Shown piece by piece: positions 54,358-62,290 of a stretch of 64,000 bases of DNA. This DNA comes from an uncultured Collinsella sp. GTDB lineage: Bacteria > Actinomycetota > Coriobacteriia > Coriobacteriales > Coriobacteriaceae. The stretch is taken from NCBI GenBank assembly GCA_900541715.1, contig UQLI01000006.1:5900-69899 (forward strand), in the 5' to 3' direction. Within the stretch, counting starts at the first letter, position 1, and the number at the start of each line of letters is the position of its first letter. Made by a program: the position numbers and the translations under genes. The notes under the pieces were generated by a model. That model did no database searches, was not told the origin of the DNA, and saw only the letters and a program-made list of their open reading frames with translations.

Positions 54358-54903
54358 CTATAACCCAAAGAAGCTAAGAATCTGATCGCGGCTTACGGGC
54401 TTGTACTCGTTGGCATCGAGACCGACATCGTAGCGAAAGATAGGGCGCTCGCGATCGCGGTTGCGTGCGTTGGCGCGGTCACCCCTGCTGTGGATATGCC
54501 CATGCAGCATAATGGCGCCACGTGCCTTGCCGTTCCAGCTGAGCATGGGGTAGTGGCTCATAACCAGACGATGGCCCTTGGCATAGCCGGGAGCAATCTC
54601 CAGGTAATCGCGCACGTCTTCCCAAATCTGCGGTACGTCGGAATCTTCCCAGTCGCCGTCATGGTTACCGCGGATGAGCGTCACGTTCTGGCATTCGATA
54701 CGCTCGCGCAGGCGCACCGCCTCCGCCAGGGGCAAACGATAGGTAAAGTCACCCAGAATATAGAGGCGGTCGTCCGCAGCCACGCACTCATTGATGGCAT
54801 CGATGACCTTGCGGTTCATCTCCTCGACCGAGCCAAACGGCCGGTCCATGTCGTGCAAGATATTCGTATCGCCCAGGTGCAAGTCGGCGGTAAACCACAT
54901 CAT
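54358..54903 (-). CDS. Calcineurin-like metallophosphoesterase
   Basis: This 181-residue protein has the metal-binding motifs DLHLGD (start), LGDFTY, RGNHDGD, MSHYP and LHGHIHS in the right order. Such phosphoesterases act on nucleotides, phosphoproteins or phosphodiesters; the substrate is unknown. I prefer ATG 54903, with GAGGA eight bases upstream, over the upstream ATG at 54918. Its stop codon touches the REP-like palindrome, and its terminator follows. Confidence 0.85.
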   Translation of the reverse strand: MMWFTADLHLGDTNILHDMDRPFGSVEEMNRKVIDAINECVAADDRLYILGDFTYRLPLAEAVRLRERIECQNVTLIRGNHDGDWEDSDVPQIWEDVRDYLEIAPGYAKGHRLVMSHYPMLSWNGKARGAIMLHGHIHSRGDRANARNRDRERPIFRYDVGLDANEYKPVSRDQILSFFGL

Positions 54904-54969
54904 CGTCTGTGTCCTCATTTCGCAACGTGTTCAACTCGTGCTAAGTATACAGACGCAGCGATGCGGCGG

Positions 54970-55149
54970 TTATCCAAAGAGCCCGCCGAACAGTCCGCGG
55001 CGGCGTTTGTCTTGCTTTTTCGAAGCGTCACTCTGAGTTTTCTTGTCCTGCCGTTTCTTACGATCCTGCTCCAACTCATCGTCGTCGAGTAGCAGATCCC
55101 ACTCAAACGGATCGTCTGTCAGATCGAACTGGTCGTCGTCATCAAACAT
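54970..55149 (-). CDS. Small highly charged protein
   Basis: This 59-residue protein is acidic at its start (MFDDDDQFDLTDDPFEWDLL) and strongly basic later (RKKRQDKK, KKQDKRRRG), ending GLFGGLFG. The ATG at 55149 has a good GGAGGCGGCC site, which supports translation. The gene lies 18 bases after the HIRAN gene. No family is recognised. The glycine-phenylalanine end may be membrane-associating or protein-binding. Confidence 0.55.
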   Translation of the reverse strand: MFDDDDQFDLTDDPFEWDLLLDDDELEQDRKKRQDKKTQSDASKKQDKRRRGLFGGLFG

Positions 55150-55167
55150 GGCCGCCTCCATTGCCGA

Positions 55168-55494
55168 CTAGCGGGCATCCACCACATAGAGGCCAACGCG
55201 CACCTGGTGCCACGGGCTGCGCTCGGGGGCAACCTGTTGCACGCGGGCCTCAAATACGTCCTCGTGGCCGTAATACATCATCAAGGACAGCGGGCCGACC
55301 TCGTTTCCCGGAACGTAGCCAAGTTTGGTCTTGCCATAGTAGATCGCAACTGCCTCGGGGTCATGGGGATTATCGCGCTCGGCACACAGCGTCAGCTTAT
55401 CGCCCGCTTTAAGATCGCCCAGGACCAAGGCGCCATCGGCATACTGAAATCCTGCAATGTGAAATGACAGAAGAACACGTGAAGGCTCGTACAT
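55168..55494 (-). CDS. HIRAN-domain protein
   Basis: This 108-residue single-domain protein has the HIRAN pattern: FHIAGFQYADGA, KAGDKLTLCAERDNPHDPEA and KLGYVPGNEV. HIRAN domains bind 3' DNA ends or stalled-fork DNA in helicases such as HLTF, and in bacteria also occur alone. It may be a DNA-binding accessory factor. The ATG has TTAGGGGAGCTGCT upstream, and the small charged gene follows by 18 bases. Confidence 0.82.
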   Translation of the reverse strand: MYEPSRVLLSFHIAGFQYADGALVLGDLKAGDKLTLCAERDNPHDPEAVAIYYGKTKLGYVPGNEVGPLSLMMYYGHEDVFEARVQQVAPERSPWHQVRVGLYVVDAR

Positions 55495-55617
55495 AGCAGC
55501 TCCCCTAACGGCCGGATAAACCGGTGTTTAACCTTATTGAGAAGTCTACGGGTCCGTGCGGACACAAATTCGCCCCACCCGCGCCTTTTCGACCGTTTGT
55601 CGCTACGCCATCTGATT

Positions 55618-56997
55618 CTAATGCACAAACATGCGCACGAACTTGTGCTTCCAGCTTGCGTAAGGAGCGTAGCGGAATGGCACGTCCAGCCACGTTGCCT
55701 TATTCACGATGCTCTTCTTGTGGCTAAACGTATCGAAGCTCTCGCGTCCATGGTACTGCCCCATACCGCTCGCTCCCATGCCGCCAAAGCCCATATGGCT
55801 CGTAGCCAAGTGCATGATGGTGTCGTTGACGCAGCCGCCGCCAAAGGGCACGTAGCGCACAAAGCGTTGCTGAACCGAACGGTCCTGGCTAAAGATATAC
55901 AGGGCCAGCGGCGTCGGACGATCCGTAATAAACGCTTCGGCCTCGTCAAGGCTCTCAAACGTCAGCACTGGCAAAATGGGGCCGAAGATCTCCTCCTGCA
56001 TCACGGCGTCATCGGGGGACACGCCGTCCAAAATCGTCGGCTCGATCTTGAGCGAGGCCTCGCGCGCGGTACCTCCAAGCACGACCTTATCGGGATCGAT
56101 CAGCCCGCGCACGCGCGCAAAATGCTTGGCGTTGACAATATGACCGTAGCCCTCGTTATCGAGCGGATACTCGCCAAACATACGGCGGACCTCCTCCTTG
56201 ATGAGGCCCAGCAGCTCGTCGTGCACGCGCGTATCGACCAGCAGGTAGTCGGGCGCCACGCAGGTCTGCCCCACGTTGAGCCATTTACCAAAGGCGATAC
56301 GCCGTGCCGCAACCTTCAAGTTTGCCGTCGCATCCACGATGCAGGGACTCTTTCCGCCCAGCTCAAGCGTCACAGGCGTAAGGTTTTTACTTGCGCGCTC
56401 CATAACGAGTTTGCCGACCGGAACGCTACCGGTAAAGAAGATCTTGTCCCAGTGCTCATCGAGCAGCGCTTCGTTCTCGGCGCGCCCGCCCTCGACAACC
56501 GTCACCAGGCGCGGATCAAATGCCTCTTCACAGATTTGCCTGAGCACCGCGCTCGATGCCGGAGCATAGGCGCTCGGCTTGATGACCACGGTATTGCCCG
56601 CGGCAAGGGCGCCAGCGAGCGGCTCGAGCGTCAGCAAAAACGGATAGTTCCACGGAGCCATGATGAGCGTGACGCCATAGGGCACGGTTTGCGTTTTGCA
56701 CACGCTCACGGCGTTAGCGAGGTCGCACGGACGCAGGCGCGGACGACTCCATCGAACCACGTGAGCGATCTGATGTCGAATCTCGGAAAGCGATGTGCCA
56801 ATCTCGCACATATAGGCCTCGTCATGCGACTTTCCCAAATCGGTCTTGAGCGCATGAGCGATATCGGCCTCGTGGGCCCGCACCGCATCGCGTAAACTCA
56901 CGAGCGCGCGACGTCGAGCATCGACATCAAACGTGGCGTGCGTCTTAAAGTAGGCGCGCTGATCGCCGACGATGCGCGCAATTTCCTCGGTGTTCAT
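55618..56997 (-). CDS. Aldehyde dehydrogenase
   Basis: This 459-residue NAD(P)-dependent enzyme shows APWNYPFLLTLEPLAGALAAGNTV, the nucleotide loop FFTGSVPVGK, LELGGKSP with the catalytic glutamate and GQTCVAPDY with the nucleophilic cysteine, and EEIFGPILPV. The length and C-terminal region fit the ALDH3-like class with a hydrophobic tail. It lies 8 bases after the iron-type alcohol dehydrogenase gene, so alcohol and aldehyde steps could work in sequence. The ATG has AGGAGGGTCC upstream. Confidence 0.93.
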   Translation of the reverse strand: MNTEEIARIVGDQRAYFKTHATFDVDARRRALVSLRDAVRAHEADIAHALKTDLGKSHDEAYMCEIGTSLSEIRHQIAHVVRWSRPRLRPCDLANAVSVCKTQTVPYGVTLIMAPWNYPFLLTLEPLAGALAAGNTVVIKPSAYAPASSAVLRQICEEAFDPRLVTVVEGGRAENEALLDEHWDKIFFTGSVPVGKLVMERASKNLTPVTLELGGKSPCIVDATANLKVAARRIAFGKWLNVGQTCVAPDYLLVDTRVHDELLGLIKEEVRRMFGEYPLDNEGYGHIVNAKHFARVRGLIDPDKVVLGGTAREASLKIEPTILDGVSPDDAVMQEEIFGPILPVLTFESLDEAEAFITDRPTPLALYIFSQDRSVQQRFVRYVPFGGGCVNDTIMHLATSHMGFGGMGASGMGQYHGRESFDTFSHKKSIVNKATWLDVPFRYAPYASWKHKFVRMFVH

Positions 56998-57005
56998 GGA
57001 CCCTC

Positions 57006-58226
57006 CTAATTCTCGTCCTCAAACATACCACCTGCAACGACCTCGTACATATGCTCGAGCTCCAAGCGGTCCATTAGAAGCGGAACGGGGTATAGCGGAT
57101 TGGCCTCGGCATCGGCATGCACCGCCATCTCGGGAATGTCAGAGCGGCGAATGCCCAAGACATATTTGGGGATTCCCAGGGCCTCGTTCATGCGGTCGAC
57201 CCAATCGATAAAGGCCTCGGCCGCAAGACTGTCCTGCGCGGTAGCCGGCGCAATGCCCGCCATGCGAGCAAGATCGGCAAGCTTGGGGGCGGCGGCGTCA
57301 CCATAAGCGCGAAGCACGTGCGGCAGGATGATAGCGTTGGCCAAGCCGTGCGGAATCCCGTAACGCCCACCCAAGCTGTGTGCGATGGCGTGAACGTATC
57401 CAACATAGGAGCGGGTAAACGCAACGCCCGCCTTATACGCCGCCGAAAGCATATTGCGACGCGCACGCATGTCGTCGCCATGCTCATAGGCCTCGAGCAA
57501 ATTGTCGTGGATGAGCTGCACCGCCTGTCGCGCCATCTTACGCGTATAGGGCGTGGTGCTTCGCCCGATAAAGGCCTCGACGGCATGCGTCAGGGCGTCC
57601 ATACCCGTCTGCCCCGTAATGGAGGCGGGCAGACCGCGCGTAAACTCGGGGTCGTGCACCGCAAAGCGCGGGATAAGCACAAAGTCGTTAATGGGGTACT
57701 TGTAGTGCGTCTCGTCATCGGTGATAACCGCCGCGAGCGTGACCTCGCTTCCCGTGCCTGCCGTAGTGGGAACGGCGATAAGCAGCGGCAGGCGACGATG
57801 AATCCGCAGCAGGCCGCGCATCTTGTTGATGGGCTTGCTTGGCTGCGTGATGCGTGCACCCACGCCCTTGGCGCAGTCCATGGCCGATCCTCCGCCAAAA
57901 CCGATAATGGCCTGGCAGGCGCTCTCTCGATACAGGGACGCCGCTTCTTCCACGTTTGAAACCGTGGGGTTTGCACGCGTTTCGGCATAGACCGTAACGC
58001 CAATCCCCCTGCATGCGAGCGCCGTCTCGAGCGGTGCCGTGAGCCCCAGACGGGCAATGCCGGGATCCGTCACGATAAGGACCTTCTGGATCGAGCGCTT
58101 TTGAAGCACCGCGGGCACATCCTCGGCATGCTCTAAAATGCGCGGCTCGGTATAGGGCAGGATCGGCAATGCAATGCGAAAAACCGTCTGATATGTTCGG
58201 CACCAGGCACGACGGGCTAGATGCAT
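57006..58226 (-). CDS. Iron-containing alcohol dehydrogenase
   Basis: This 406-residue enzyme has the group III alcohol dehydrogenase pattern: GFGGGSAMDCAKG (about 106-118), PTTAGTGSEVT, TGMDALTHAVEAF and HAIAHSLGGRYGIPHGLANA with metal-binding histidines. It interconverts alcohols and aldehydes with NAD(P)H. The gene is upstream of and cotranscribed with the aldehyde dehydrogenase. The ATG at 58226 has AAGGAGTTTCC upstream. A 16-bp palindrome upstream (58245-58260) may control it. Confidence 0.93.
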   Translation of the reverse strand: MHLARRAWCRTYQTVFRIALPILPYTEPRILEHAEDVPAVLQKRSIQKVLIVTDPGIARLGLTAPLETALACRGIGVTVYAETRANPTVSNVEEAASLYRESACQAIIGFGGGSAMDCAKGVGARITQPSKPINKMRGLLRIHRRLPLLIAVPTTAGTGSEVTLAAVITDDETHYKYPINDFVLIPRFAVHDPEFTRGLPASITGQTGMDALTHAVEAFIGRSTTPYTRKMARQAVQLIHDNLLEAYEHGDDMRARRNMLSAAYKAGVAFTRSYVGYVHAIAHSLGGRYGIPHGLANAIILPHVLRAYGDAAAPKLADLARMAGIAPATAQDSLAAEAFIDWVDRMNEALGIPKYVLGIRRSDIPEMAVHADAEANPLYPVPLLMDRLELEHMYEVVAGGMFEDEN

Positions 58227-58244
58227 AAAGGAAACTCCTTCATT

Positions 58245-58260
58245 TGTTGATAGGTCAACA
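58245..58260. promoter_or_regulatory. Putative operator before the alcohol/aldehyde dehydrogenase operon
   Basis: TGTTGATAGGTCAACA is a palindrome with six-base arms and a four-base centre, 19 bases upstream of the alcohol dehydrogenase start. Position and symmetry fit a dimeric repressor site; no regulator gene lies nearby. Confidence 0.45.
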
Positions 58261-58370
58261 TTTGCTCGCCCGATTGTACTCAGCGGCGGTCAAAGACGGC
58301 CTGCCAATCGTTAATCAATCAACATCTTCATATCTCAAAATTGTTTTATTAAAAATCATTCCTAATAGGC

Positions 58371-58398
58371 TTCACATTTGGTTGCATTTATGGATAAT
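58371..58398 (+). promoter_or_regulatory. Putative promoter of the rubrerythrin gene
   Basis: TTCACA (58371-58376) and GATAAT (58393-58398) are separated by 16 bases in the AT-rich 58290-58400 stretch, about 85 bases upstream of the start. Confidence 0.5.
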
Positions 58399-58482
58399 AG
58401 AACTCGTCAAGACGCACGTCCGGAGAGGGCCCTTACGGGACCGGACGAGCGCACAATCGCCATCGATCGAAAGGATCGAATC

Positions 58483-59043
58483 ATGAAGTTTGTTTGCCCC
58501 GTTTGCGGTTATGTGGAAGAGTTCGACGGCGACCAGCTGCCCGAGGACTTCAAGTGCCCCCAGTGCGGCGTTCCCGGTTCTCGCTTCCTGAAGCAGGAGG
58601 AGGGTCAGCTCGAGTGGGCTGCCGAGCACGTCGTGGGCGTCGCCAAGATGGAGGGCGTCTCCGAGGACATCGTTGCCGACCTGCGCGCCAACTTTGAGGG
58701 CGAGTGCTCCGAGGTCGGTATGTACCTGGCCATGGCGCGCGTCGCTCATCGCGAGGGCTATCCCGAGATCGGCCTGTACTGGGAGAAGGCTGCCCACGAG
58801 GAGGCCGAGCACGCTGCCAAGTTCGCTGAGCTCCTGGGCGAGGTCGTAACCGACTCCACCAAGAAGAACCTCGAGATGCGCGTTGAGGCCGAGAACGGCG
58901 CCACCGCCGGCAAGACCGATCTTGCTAAGCGCGCCAAGGCCGCTGGCCTCGATGCCATCCACGACACCGTGCACGAGATGGCTCGCGACGAGGCTCGCCA
59001 CGGCAAGGCTTTCGCCGGCCTGCTCAAGCGCTACTTCGGCTAA
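58483..59043 (+). CDS. rbr: Rubrerythrin with N-terminal rubredoxin domain
   Basis: This 186-residue protein starts with a rubredoxin domain (CPVCGY, Cys5/Cys8, and CPQCG, Cys25/Cys28) followed by a ferritin-like four-helix domain with diiron ligands ([33 protein letters not shown]). This reversed order is the reverse rubrerythrin type of anaerobes, which reduces peroxide with electrons passed by the rubredoxin. It supports an anaerobic gut lifestyle. The ATG at 58483 has GAAAGGATCGAATC upstream, excluding the long open frame before it. A terminator follows. Confidence 0.94.
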   Translation: MKFVCPVCGYVEEFDGDQLPEDFKCPQCGVPGSRFLKQEEGQLEWAAEHVVGVAKMEGVSEDIVADLRANFEGECSEVGMYLAMARVAHREGYPEIGLYWEKAAHEEAEHAAKFAELLGEVVTDSTKKNLEMRVEAENGATAGKTDLAKRAKAAGLDAIHDTVHEMARDEARHGKAFAGLLKRYFG

Positions 59044-59077
59044 GCCAGCAACCTGAGACATAACCTCTAGCTCGATG

Positions 59078-59107
59078 AGGCCCGGACCGCATGGTTCGGG
59101 CCTTTTT
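59078..59107 (+). terminator. Terminator after rubrerythrin
   Basis: AGGCCCGGACC (59078-59088) pairs with GGTTCGGGCCT (59093-59103) across a 4-base loop with one G-T pair, followed by TTTTT. Confidence 0.9.
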
Positions 59108-59173
59108 CGTGCCTCACAAACTTGTTAACTACCTGAAATAGGACCGCCTTCGGCATCGGCTTCTCGTCAAAAA

Positions 59174-59296
59174 CTAAGTGAGTAGACTTTTTGGAACTTG
59201 CCGAGCACGCCATCCATATTGCTTTATAAAGCCGCAGGTAAATGACTTGTTTCAAAACGGCCTGGTCGCCAAAGTGCTAAAAGCCTACTCACTTAG
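59174..59296. repeat. 123-bp palindromic three-frame-stop element, copy A2
   Basis: It begins CTAAGTGAGTAGACTTTTTG and ends with CTAAAAGCCTACTCACTTAG (59277-59296). Its right end gives the nuclease gene its last residues LSE and the TAG stop. Interior shares CCGAGCA, CCGCAGGTA, CTTGTT, CTGGTCGCCAAAGTGCTAAA with A3. The other part of 59044-59284 holds only the rubrerythrin terminator. Confidence 0.92.
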
Positions 59297-60412
59297 AACC
59301 GCAGCCGTCCACGATCGAGCCATTTTGTGTCTAGCGGGCATCTTTCCGTCGATTACTCCCAATTTTGTCCAGTCAACGAATAGTTCAGACCGGAGTAATG
59401 CCTCAGCCCTTTGCTCATCTGAGCTTTTATCACGATATTCAGCATCGAGCATCCTGCATACGGTCTTAACGATCGCGCGGAATCTACCCTCATCGGATAT
59501 CTGTCTGTGTGTCAGGAGAAGTACATCGTAGCCCATGGCCTGAAGGGCCGTCATGCGGTCAGCGTCACGCAAGCCATCCCCTGCGCGTCCGTGCGAGGCC
59601 TTTCCCTGACATTCAATGGCCACCTGTCGCCTACCGTCCGGTGAAGAAAGAAGTAGGTCGATATATACACGGGACTTTCCCACAATCGCTCGAGCACTTG
59701 TGTTTAGCATCACTTCAACATTAAGCTCTATGCCGCAAAAACCTTCGCCTCCCAGGGATCGGGGCAGTGCAAGTAGCAAATACGCCTCGACCTCAAAAGG
59801 CGACGCGGCACCCAATGGAACGAGTTGCGATACCGCCATAAATCTATTGCCGTAACGCATCCCACAAACATCTGAACAAAAACGGTCAAGGTCTCCGCCC
59901 AAAACCAAAGCGTCTCGACGCCATAAATTTGAGGCGGTGCCGTCCTCGGACGGGCAGCGCGCCCAACCGAACGTTGTCGAAATCGCACCCGAATCAATTG
60001 CACGCGAAAGCTCCGTCTCAAGTAACGCCGGCAGGGCACACACCGCAAACAAGCCACACATCTCCGCCAACACAAAAAGAAGCTGAAGATCCGTCAGATG
60101 CCGTGACATGATGAATGCCGTCAGTAGAGGAGACGTAATCAAAAATCCATGCTCCGTTTCCAGCACGGATTCCCTGGGGAGCTCACCAAGAAACAGCCGC
60201 TGCCTAATGCTGGCAGGACAAGTCCGTTTGTTTCTCGTCCGAACCAATGTATGCAACGGAAAACCGAGCGCGACCGCAGCCGTCGGGTTGCGGGCGAGAT
60301 CATATCGCTGCCGGTCTTCTTCCGGTCGTGGAAGCGGCGGACACAAAGCGCGGACTTGAGGAGGCAAACGCCAGTACCTAAAAGCCGATATGTCACAAAG
60401 TAGATCCTTCAT
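59285..60412 (-). CDS. DUF559-like putative endonuclease, flanked by two A elements
   Basis: This protein of about 375 residues has a C-terminal part that looks like a PD-(D/E)XK nuclease of DUF559/Vsr type: YIDLLL (Asp about 252), AIECQGKASHG (Glu about 267, Lys about 271), then RDADRMTALQAMGYDVLLLT. The first 200 residues (LHTLVRTRN, LITSPLLTAF, LLFVLAEMCGLFAV) belong to a type seen in many Coriobacteriia proteins but are of unknown role. The start (ATG 60412 or GTG 60418) has no good ribosome binding site. The last three residues and stop are supplied by repeat A2. Base composition is visibly AT-richer than neighbours, suggesting transfer. Intact length is uncertain since the end may be truncated. 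Confidence 0.65.
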   Translation of the reverse strand: MKDLLCDISAFRYWRLPPQVRALCPPLPRPEEDRQRYDLARNPTAAVALGFPLHTLVRTRNKRTCPASIRQRLFLGELPRESVLETEHGFLITSPLLTAFIMSRHLTDLQLLFVLAEMCGLFAVCALPALLETELSRAIDSGAISTTFGWARCPSEDGTASNLWRRDALVLGGDLDRFCSDVCGMRYGNRFMAVSQLVPLGAASPFEVEAYLLLALPRSLGGEGFCGIELNVEVMLNTSARAIVGKSRVYIDLLLSSPDGRRQVAIECQGKASHGRAGDGLRDADRMTALQAMGYDVLLLTHRQISDEGRFRAIVKTVCRMLDAEYRDKSSDEQRAEALLRSELFVDWTKLGVIDGKMPARHKMARSWTAAVLSE

Positions 60413-60495
60413 AGGCACAGGAGAACACGAATTTCAACCCAGTCAGTCACGCATTGGCGCGAACGCACCAAAAATGGCGCCGAACGGACTGCCAA

Positions 60496-60561
60496 GTTTT
60501 CAACAGCCCTCCCCAACTGGCCAAAAGCTTGTCGAGAGCTGGACGAAGCCCTGTTGAAAAC
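60496..60561. repeat. 66-bp element with 11-bp inverted ends (family F)
   Basis: GTTTTCAACAG (60496-60506) and CTGTTGAAAAC (60551-60561) are perfect inverted repeats around a 44-base centre. It lies in the 60419-60594 gap between the nuclease start and repeat A3, which otherwise shows no gene. Confidence 0.6.
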
Positions 60562-60594
60562 CCCATTTTTTTCTCATGCAGAAGCTTTACGCGG

Positions 60595-60716
60595 CAAGTG
60601 AGTAGACTTTTTTGAACATTCCGAGCAGGCCGGTCTTCCTGCTTTTCAAAACCGCAGGTAGATAGCTTGTTACAAAACTGCCTGGTCGCCAAAGTGCTAA
60701 AAGTCTACTCACTTAG
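60595..60716. repeat. 122-bp palindromic three-frame-stop element, copy A3
   Basis: It begins CAAGTGAGTAGACTTTTTTG, one T short of the other copies, and ends CTAAAAGTCTACTCACTTAG (60697-60716). Its right end supplies the pdxR stop (SK then TGA) at 60709-60711. Interior shares AACCGCAGGTAGAT, CTTGTTACAAAAC and CTGGTCGCCAAAGTGC with A2. Confidence 0.92.
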
Positions 60717-62145
60717 ATTGCAGAGTGCCCCCCATTAGCTGCAATTCCAAGGTAGTTAGTACTTTTGGACTCAGGTCGTCATACTGGACAAGAATATGAG
60801 TTGAGTTTTCAGGGGCAGATGCGCCATCGGCACACCAAAAACAGTCACCGATATCGATAAAAGGGATGCTCGAGCGCGTGAGGGCCCGTGCAAAAGTGCT
60901 TCCGCCCGTTCCACGCTCCGCAACCACGGTGCAGTAAAGGCCCGCGTCTGCGTGTTCGATCGAGACTTCCCCTGCCGGAAATGCCTTCCGTACAAGCGCC
61001 GCCAGGCCATCACGCGCCTCGCGAGCACGAACGCGCACGCGATTCACATGTCGCTCGTAATCACCCGATTCCAGCAAACGCGCCAAAGCGACCTGGTCAA
61101 CAGAGCTCACCGACGAAGCGTAAAAACCAAGGTTGCGCCTAAACCGCTCCATTAGCTCATCGGGCAGCACCATGTACGCTAGACGCAACGCAGATGACAG
61201 GCTCTTCGAAAACGTGTTGGTGTAGATAACCGACTGGGCGGCATCGATCGACGTGAGCGCGGGAATCGGCTTGCCGGCAAGGCGAAACTCACAATCAAAG
61301 TCATCTTCGATGAGATACCGACCTGGTCGCTCTGCGGCCCAGCTCAGCAGCGCATAGCGACGCGCAATGCTCGTCACCAGGCCGGTCGGATACTGATGGG
61401 ACGGCATCAGGTGAAGGACATCGGTCCCACTTTTCTGCAGAGTACTCAAGTCCACGCCGCCATCATCCAACGGGATATGCCGAACGTTGCAACCCATAGC
61501 CTGATAGATGCGCGTCAGGCGCAAATATCCCGGATCCTCAACGGCATACACCTTGTCGGCTCCAAGTAACTGAACCAACATGGTATCGAGCAGCTGGGCG
61601 CCCGCACCGATAACGATGTTGTCGGGATCGATATTCATGCCCCTCGTCCCACGCAGATGGTGAGCGATAGCGCGTCGTAGCCGAGCGGTGCCCTGTGCCG
61701 GTGCGGGCGAAAAGATCTCGCGCTCGTCTTCGGATGTCAACGTCGCCCGCAGTGCGCTTTGCCAAAGCCGCGCCGCCTCCAAAGCGGAAGGAGAGAGCGG
61801 GGCGAATTGCTCGGTCCGTCCGTTGACATCATGCGCGCTGGGGCCCACAGAGACGGTATCTCGGTCGATGCCCCCCGCAGCCAAAGGCAAAACCGGTGCA
61901 TCCGAAAGCTCGCAAGCGTAGTAGCCACGCCGCGGCTTTGAGCAAATATAGCCCTCGGCAAGTAACTGGCTATATGCATTTTCGATGGTAATGACACTGA
62001 TTCCCAGATGACTGGCAAAGGCGCGCTTAGACGGCAAATGCTCCCCCGCCGCAATGCGTCCAGCTACGATATCATCTCGAATTTGCTGGTAAACATACTC
62101 GTAGAGCGATGCCTCGCCGCGTTTTTCCAAATTGTAGTCAAGCAT
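60709..62145 (-). CDS. pdxR: MocR/PdxR-type regulator
   Basis: This 478-residue protein has an N-terminal GntR-type helix-turn-helix (LPSKRAFASHLGISVITIEN) and a C-terminal aminotransferase-like domain (about 95-478), with YTNTFSKSLSSALRLAY holding the PLP lysine and NIVIGAGAQLLDTML. MocR proteins of the PdxR branch sense pyridoxal phosphate and control pdxST; here pdxS and pdxT are divergent and adjacent. The ATG at 62145 with AGGTGACAAATTC upstream is preferred over 62178. Its stop codon lies inside repeat A3, so its original C-terminus may have been shortened slightly. Confidence 0.92.
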   Translation of the reverse strand: MLDYNLEKRGEASLYEYVYQQIRDDIVAGRIAAGEHLPSKRAFASHLGISVITIENAYSQLLAEGYICSKPRRGYYACELSDAPVLPLAAGGIDRDTVSVGPSAHDVNGRTEQFAPLSPSALEAARLWQSALRATLTSEDEREIFSPAPAQGTARLRRAIAHHLRGTRGMNIDPDNIVIGAGAQLLDTMLVQLLGADKVYAVEDPGYLRLTRIYQAMGCNVRHIPLDDGGVDLSTLQKSGTDVLHLMPSHQYPTGLVTSIARRYALLSWAAERPGRYLIEDDFDCEFRLAGKPIPALTSIDAAQSVIYTNTFSKSLSSALRLAYMVLPDELMERFRRNLGFYASSVSSVDQVALARLLESGDYERHVNRVRVRAREARDGLAALVRKAFPAGEVSIEHADAGLYCTVVAERGTGGSTFARALTRSSIPFIDIGDCFWCADGASAPENSTHILVQYDDLSPKVLTTLELQLMGGTLQSK

Positions 62146-62156
62146 GAATTTGTCAC

Positions 62157-62202
62157 CTGACCTTATTAAGTCATTCAATCTGGTATTAGTCTGACCTTGT
62201 TA
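62157..62202. promoter_or_regulatory. Direct repeats between pdxR and pdxS, candidate PdxR sites
   Basis: CTGACCTTATTA (62157-62168) and CTGACCTTGTTA (62191-62202) are near-identical direct repeats 34 bases apart. PdxR-type regulators are known to bind direct repeats in this same intergenic position. The 62146-62290 gap holds no gene. Confidence 0.6.
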
Positions 62203-62290
62203 TTATCTCGAAAACTGAGTATTTCGCCATACCCAGCTCCCCGATAGGATGTTCCGTCAAGCAATGCACATGCCAACCAAGGGGGCAACC

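Noticed and set aside
59174..60716. CRISPR-like array from the repeated A elements
   Set aside because: Only two copies 1.4 kb apart here plus one distant, each long and palindromic; no short regular spacers and no cas genes.
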